From the NCBI RefSeq assembly GCF_041381155.1, contig NC_091139.1:6758383-6822382 (forward strand): a stretch of DNA of 64,000 nt, written 5' to 3'. A program made the translations under genes and the position numbers. How positions within the stretch are numbered: the first letter of the stretch is position 1; each line of letters begins with the position of its first letter. The notes beneath the pieces were generated by a model. It was not told the origin of the DNA. It saw only the letters and a program-made list of their open reading frames with translations, and made no database searches. This stretch comes from Argopecten irradians (lineage: Eukaryota > Mollusca > Bivalvia > Pectinida > Pectinidae). Below are positions 58,730 through 64,000 of the stretch, one piece after another.

Positions 58730-60330
58730 AAATAGAATGTGATGGACCAGAGAGGCAACCAAGTACAATATGATGGACCAGAGACAACCAAAGTACAATG
58801 TGATAGACCACAGAGACAACCAAAGTAGAATATGATGGACCAAAGAGACAACCAAAGTAGAATATGATGGACCACAGAGACAACCAAAGTAGAATATGAT
58901 GGACCACAGAGACAACCAAAGTAGAATGTGATGGACCAGAGAGACAACCAAAGTAGAATATGATGGACCAGAGAGACAACCAAAGTAGAATATGATGGAC
59001 CACAGAGACAACCAAAGTAGAATGTGATGGACCACAGAGACAACCAAAGTAGAATATGATGGACCACAGAGACAACCAAAGTAGAATGTGATGGACCAGA
59101 GAGACAACCAAAGTAGAATGTGATGGACCAGAGAGACAACCAAAGTAGAATATGATGGACCAGAGTGGCAATTAAAGTAGAATATGATGGACCACAGAGA
59201 CAACCAAAGTAGAATGTGATGGACCACAGAGACAACCAAAGTAGAATGTGATGGACCACAGAGACAACCAAAGTAGAATGTGATGGACCACAGAGACAAC
59301 CAAAGTAGAATATGATGGACCACAGAGACAACCAAAGTAGAATGTGATGGACCAGAGAGACAACCAAAGTAGAATATGATGGACCAGAGTGGCAATTAAA
59401 GTAGAATATGATGGACCACAGAGACAACCAAAGTAGAATGTGATGGACCAGAGAGACAACCAAAGTAGAATATGATGGACCAGAGTGGCAATTAAAGTAG
59501 AATATGATGGACCACAGAGACAACCAAAGTAGAATGTGATGGACCACAGAGACAAACAAAGTAGAATATGATGGACCACAGAGACAACCAAAGTAGAATG
59601 TGATGGACCAGAGAGACAACCAAAGTAGAATGTGATGGACCAGAGAGACAACCAAAGTAGAATATGATGGACCAGAGTGGCAATTAAAGTAGAATATGAT
59701 GGACCACAGAGACAACCAAAGTAGAATGTGATGGACCACAGAGACAACCAAAGTAGAATGTGATGGACCACAGAGACAACCAACGTAGAATATGATGGAC
59801 CACAGAGACAACCAAAGTAGAATGTGATGGGACCAAATAGAAGTGAGACAGAGAGACAACCAAAGTAGTGATGGACCGAGCAATAAAGAGAGACACCAAT
59901 ATGATGGACCACAGAGTGGCAATTAAAGTAGAATATGATGGACCACAGAGACAACCAAAGTAGAATGTGATGGACCAGTAGTGGCAAACAAAGTAGAATA
60001 TGATGGACCAAGGACAACAAAGTAGAATGTGATGGACCAGAGTGGCAATTAAAGTAGAATATGATGGACCACAGAGACAAACAAAGTAGAATATGATGGA
60101 CTACATAGATAACCGGAGTACAATGTGATGGACCAGATACAGCCAAAGTAGAATGTGATGGACCACAGAGACAACCAAAGTAGAATGTGATGGACCACAG
60201 AGACAACCAAAGTAGAATATGATGGACCACAGAGACAAACAAAGTAGAATGTGATGGACTAGAGAGACAGCCAAAGTAGAATTTGTAGACAAGAGAGGCA
60301 ACCAAATTGAATGTAAAATGTGATGGACTA
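58730..60330. repeat. 32-bp minisatellite, about 50 copies
   Basis: The unit is CCAAAGTAGAATATGATGGA then CCACAGAGACAA, with common variants (CAGAG/CACAG, TGGCAATTAAAG, GAATGTG). Larger blocks of variants repeat, showing higher-order duplication. All minus frames stay open for up to 415 codons, giving hydrophobic SLWSIIFYFGCL-type repeats that I treat as artefacts. Confidence 0.95.
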
Positions 60331-61367
60331 GAGAAGCATTTTGTGTGAGTTACATCAATTTAATTAATTTTATTGACTTTGATGATGGTACAGTCTATGA
60401 TTTAATCACAGGCTAAGCCTATGTACATTCTTTTCTTAAACTTGTCAAAGTTTGGACAAAAATACAATTCTATAAAAAATATCTTTAAGCATCTTTTCTT
60501 ATGAAAAGTAAAATTTTCTTATAGTTGATTTTTTTTCTAACATAGATTTTTTTTAAAAATCAGTTAATACCAAAGTTCAAAATTCAATAAAAATAATATC
60601 GTAATGTAGTTGATTGCTTTATATAATTGAAATGAAAATATTTTAAGGTATTTAACAAATAAAAACTCATACGGCTGTATATTGCTGAAAGCGGAGACTG
60701 GTATGCGTCCTCATTGTGTATCGTTTCTCGTACGTGTATATATATATCAACAATTAACGACCACCAAATTTGTGACCTCTACAATAACCTTTATAGGTTT
60801 CTAAATGTGCATAAGAAATGCGTCACCGTTCTCTGGATGAGGCACTTGACACTAAAGCTAAGATGATAACGATGGCGATCTCCGAGTGTATATCATATAC
60901 ATGTTCTTGTCTCAATATTTACACGTAAACACTTTGTCTCAATAGAAAGTATTAATGGACATTTTTTATAAACACTATGACTTTGTCATGGTGTTTGGAA
61001 TAAAATTTAAAAAATAAACAATAAATTGATGTGAAAAATCAACTTTACAAAAACATGAATTACAATGTTAGAATTTGAACATTGAACTCTTTATGACGTC
61101 ATTTTATATTATTTAAGCTCACGTGTGTTCGTATTAAGGTATTTGGTTAAGGTTACACTGTGTTAAATAAAAAAAATTCGAATTTTAAATTTCAAAAAGT
61201 TTTGCGGCTACATGTATTATCAGGCTTTTCCAATATGGTCCAATATGAAATTCTGTGATATAGGACTGTTAAGCGTCATCCGTACTTTTACTTCCTTATT
61301 TTAACATTGATGGATATACGCGTGTCACATCGGAGTTTTAAATCATTCTCCTGGTTTTTGTCTACAT
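60331..61367. other. Intergenic, no gene recognised
   Basis: AT-rich and without supported reading frames or clear repeats. Confidence 0.5.
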
Positions 61368-61476
61368 ATGGAGGAAGCATACCCACCAGGCAAAATGGTT
61401 AGCGCTTGGTATATGTACAGGGTGTCATTTTGTGTATTTTTTTGTCTCATCGAAGGAGTAGATATGCAGGTGTCAG
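61368..61476 (+). CDS. Candidate signal-peptide first exon of a secreted or membrane protein
   Basis: ATG at 61368, with a second in-frame ATG at 61395, opens 36 codons plus one base to a strong donor GTGTCAG/GTAAGT (phase 1). From the second ATG the peptide is MVSAWYMYRVSFCVFFCLIE then GVDMQVSG: a hydrophobic core followed by small residues, like a signal peptide. Phase-1 donors after signal peptides are usual in genes built of symmetric extracellular modules. The downstream exons are not in the window, so the gene is unknown. Confidence 0.4.
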
Positions 61477-62390
61477 GTAAGTCTGTTTATTTCTGCTTAT
61501 GATGAAAACTTCATTGATTAGAGTGATGGGTGGATTATTGATTATTTAAGAAAAATAAAGAATCTGTTTGTAAGACGGACTCAAGAAAAAACCATAAAAA
61601 ATTCCAATTGATCTTATTGTCCGTAAACACACCACTGGTCTACCAACCTCAACTGAGTTTGGGTTGGCAGTAGGAACGCTGTAGTGCTGTCATACGAATC
61701 GTAATTAACGACGCAATTCATTTCTGAGGGGGGGGGGGTGGGTTATCTCAAATTATTACAAAGTATTGACACATCCTAACTTAATTGAATTATGTGTTAA
61801 TAAACCATATTTCCCCTCGTTTATCTGCGATATTTCAAATAATTACAAAGAATTATGTGTTAATAAACCATACTTTTTCTCTTTTATCTGGGGTATTCTC
61901 AAATACTTACAAAGTATTGACCTATCCAAACTAGATTGAAACATGCGCTAATAAACCATACTAATCCTCTTTTATCTTCCTTGTAACTGAATTTTATATA
62001 CTGTTATTGCAATATGATTGCAAACGGTGTCGTATATTACAAATTACGCCATGTTTTTAATGTCTTTTAGATTTCTTGCCTATCGTTATTCTTTTTTAAC
62101 TCTGTATTAACAAAACAAAATCTTTTAAACATTGTAATTTCAAACTAACATACTTCTACATTTTATAACGAATTTCGTGATTAACTTAGACTGAATTTCC
62201 TACCACCTCTAAGTTTCGCTCCGAAAATACAATAGTATTAAAATAGTATGTATGAACGCTGCGATTGCAGTCTAACGTGACACTACCCGAATTGGAACGC
62301 TACCCAAAATAGAACACTTTTAAAGCATGTTTTTAACCCCTTAACTCCCAAGAATTTTTAGCAGAGTTCTCGAAAATCTGACATTTTTAG
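61477..62390. other. No gene recognised; possible first intron
   Basis: It contains a G run near 61729 and three related copies of TCAAATAATTACAAAGWATT...TTAATAAACCATA (about 61750-61965), a short degenerate tandem repeat. Confidence 0.45.
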
Positions 62391-62391
62391 C

Positions 62392-63772
62392 CCACCATCT
62401 TCAGATGGTGGCTATTCAAATCGCCCTGCGTCCGTGGTCCGTCGTCCGTCGTCCGTCCGTAAACAATGCTTGTTATCACTATTTCTTAAAAACTGCTGCA
62501 GGGATTTTGTTCAAACTTCACATGGAGGGTCCCCTTGGTCCATATTTGTGCCATACAGATTTTGAGGCTGATCGGAAAAAACAAGATGACCGCCAGGCAG
62601 CCATCTTTGATTTTGGCAGTTGAAGTTTGTTATCGATATTTCTTGAGAACTACTGAAGGGATTTTGTTCAAACTTCACATGGAGGTTACCCTTGGTCCCT
62701 AGTTGTGCCATACAGATTTTGAGGCTGATTGGAAAAACAAGATGGCCGCCAGGCAGCCATCTTTGATTTTGGCAGTTGAAGTTTGTTATCGATATTTCTT
62801 GAGAACTACTGAAGGGATTTTGTTCAAACTTCACATGGAGGTTACCCTTGGTCCCTATTTGTGCCATACAGATTTTGAGGCTGATCGGAAAAAAAACAAG
62901 ATGGCCGCCAGGCGGCCATCTTGGATTTTGATAGTTAAGGTTTGATATCCCCATTTCTCAAAAAGTGCTGAAGGGATCTTTCTCAAATTTAATATGTAGG
63001 TTCCCCTAGGGCCCTTGTTGTGCATATTGCATTTTTGGACCAATCAGTGAACAAGATGGCCGCCAGGCTGCCATCTTGGATTTCGATAGTTTAAAGTTTG
63101 TTATGGCTATTTCTCAGATAGTACTGAAGGGATCTGTCTCAAATTTCATATGTAGGTTCCCCTAGGGCCCTTGTTGTGCATATTGCATTTTGGGACCGAT
63201 CGGTCAACAAAATGGCTGCCAGGCAGCCATCTTGGATTTTGTTATTCAAAGTTTGTTATCGCTATTTCTCAGAAAGTAACCGAAAGGTAATCTGATCTCC
63301 AAAACTTCATTATGTCTATGATTCCCCTAGTGGCCCAAGTCTGTGCATATTTGTGATTGGGGAGCCGATGTTATCAGACAATGATTGCTGCCCAGGGCAG
63401 CCATCTTGAAATTTTTGATGTTCGAAAGTTTGTTATCTGCTATTTATCATGACAGTGATGGAATGGATCTTTTCTCAAATTTCACTTTGTTAGGAGTTCC
63501 CCCTAGGGCCCTAAGTGGTTGCATATTGTTGATTTGGGGACCGATTAGATCAACAAGAAGAGCCGACAAGAGGGTCAATCTTGGCTTTTTGAAAGTTGAA
63601 AGTTTGTATACCGCAATTATTCAAAGGTAATGAAGCGATCTGTCTCAAATTCTTTATATGTAGTATGTTTTGCGGACAAAAGTTTAAAAAAGAAGAATAA
63701 AAGATCCATCTTTCCTTTGTCAGATATAGATCATTCTTTGGTGGGCGCCAAGATCCCTCTGGGATCTCTTGT
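62392..63772. mobile_element. Pearl/HINE-like element with ~155-165-bp internal tandem repeats
   Basis: It begins with the hairpin CCACCATCTTCAGATGGTGG (62392-62411), then a GTCCGTSGTCC-rich head. About seven units follow with GCTACTTCTCA-like, TGAAGGGATYT, TTCMCATGGAGGTTMCCC and AAGATGGCCGCCAGGCAGCC modules. The right end reads TGGTGGGCGCCAAGATCCCT and a hairpin AGATCCC/GGGATCT (63751-63767) followed by CTTG. This layout matches the oyster pearl / Helitron-derived HINE style. No Rep/helicase frame is present. Units decay to the right. Confidence 0.65.
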
Positions 63773-64000
63773 CTTTCAAAGTGATTTTTCACCCTTTTCT
63801 GCAGCAATTATTTTTGGTAATCAACCCATATATATTTAGAAACTTCAGATCACAACCTTTTCAAATTTTGTAAGAAAAATGGTTTTTTTCACATTAATTA
63901 TGTTACCATAGCAAACGAAATTTTGGCTTTTACAAAAAAGTTCAAGTTTCTTACATTTATAAATCTTAAGACAATGAAAGTTATTTAGATGTCAATTTAT
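63773..64000. other. No feature recognised at right edge
   Basis: AT-rich sequence after the element end; nothing supported. Confidence 0.5.

Noticed and set aside
58659-60305. Long hydrophobic minus frames up to 415 codons, resembling a repeat membrane protein
   Set aside because: They come from the 32-bp array, open in every minus frame, and have nothing but repeat sequence apart from short ends.

Overview
This is eukaryotic, AT-rich, intron-rich DNA that most likely comes from a bivalve mollusc. The evidence is an expanded group-A SRCR exon array, tRNA-derived SINEs with the tail common in bivalves, a pearl/HINE-like element with roughly 160-bp internal repeats, and many VNTR arrays. The species assignment is an inference. 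Nothing in the window is bacterial: there are no operons, no CRISPR array and no rRNA or tRNA gene.

Three protein-coding loci are well supported. (1) On the minus strand, 2889-13055 holds seven exons encoding three and a half SRCR domains. Each domain is split over a 139-bp and a 179-182-bp exon with intron phases 1-2-1. Both the gene start and the gene end are missing. (2) On the minus strand, 13958-19748 holds seven coding exons for the N-terminal 252 residues of a mitochondrial-type glycerol-3-phosphate acyltransferase (GPAM). The acyltransferase core expected next is not found; SRCR exons on the same strand lie there instead. A candidate 5' exon (24341-24488) and a paired CCAAT promoter (24539-24566) lie upstream. 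(3) On the plus strand, 33377-51580 holds a complete 19-exon NOL10 gene (nucleolar WD-repeat protein, yeast Enp2 homologue). The exons join in phase to 689 codons plus stop, almost exactly the human length.

Weaker gene evidence consists of a two-exon 5' end of an unknown minus-strand gene (31028-31440) and a possible signal-peptide first exon on the plus strand (61368-61476).

The rest is largely repeats. 1-1657 is the 3' end of an L1/Tx1-like LINE, and 1722-2826 is a possible solo LTR containing a 31-bp VNTR. 3.6-12.4 kb has degenerate elements in SRCR introns, including a 361-bp hairpin with five TGACGTCA sites. 14.5-19.3 kb has three VNTRs in GPAM introns. 28.6-31.0 kb has two adjacent TIR elements with clear target-site duplications (7 bp and 8 bp). 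The NOL10 introns hold TTAA MITEs, an inverted SINE pair, and 75-bp, ~62-bp and 34-bp arrays. 54.0-54.2 kb is an almost perfect palindrome. 55.6-56.7 kb is a LINE 3' end, 57.4-57.8 kb has two tRNA-like SINEs, 58.7-60.3 kb is a 32-bp VNTR, and 62.4-63.8 kb is the pearl/HINE-like element.

The SRCR and GPAM exons, on the same strand, cannot simply be one transcript, because the last GPAM donor is phase 0 and the SRCR acceptor is phase 1. No new multi-gene system was recognised. The most unusual points are the GPAM/SRCR arrangement, the CRE-bearing hairpin, and the 75-bp intronic repeat in which most units carry a splice-acceptor-like site.
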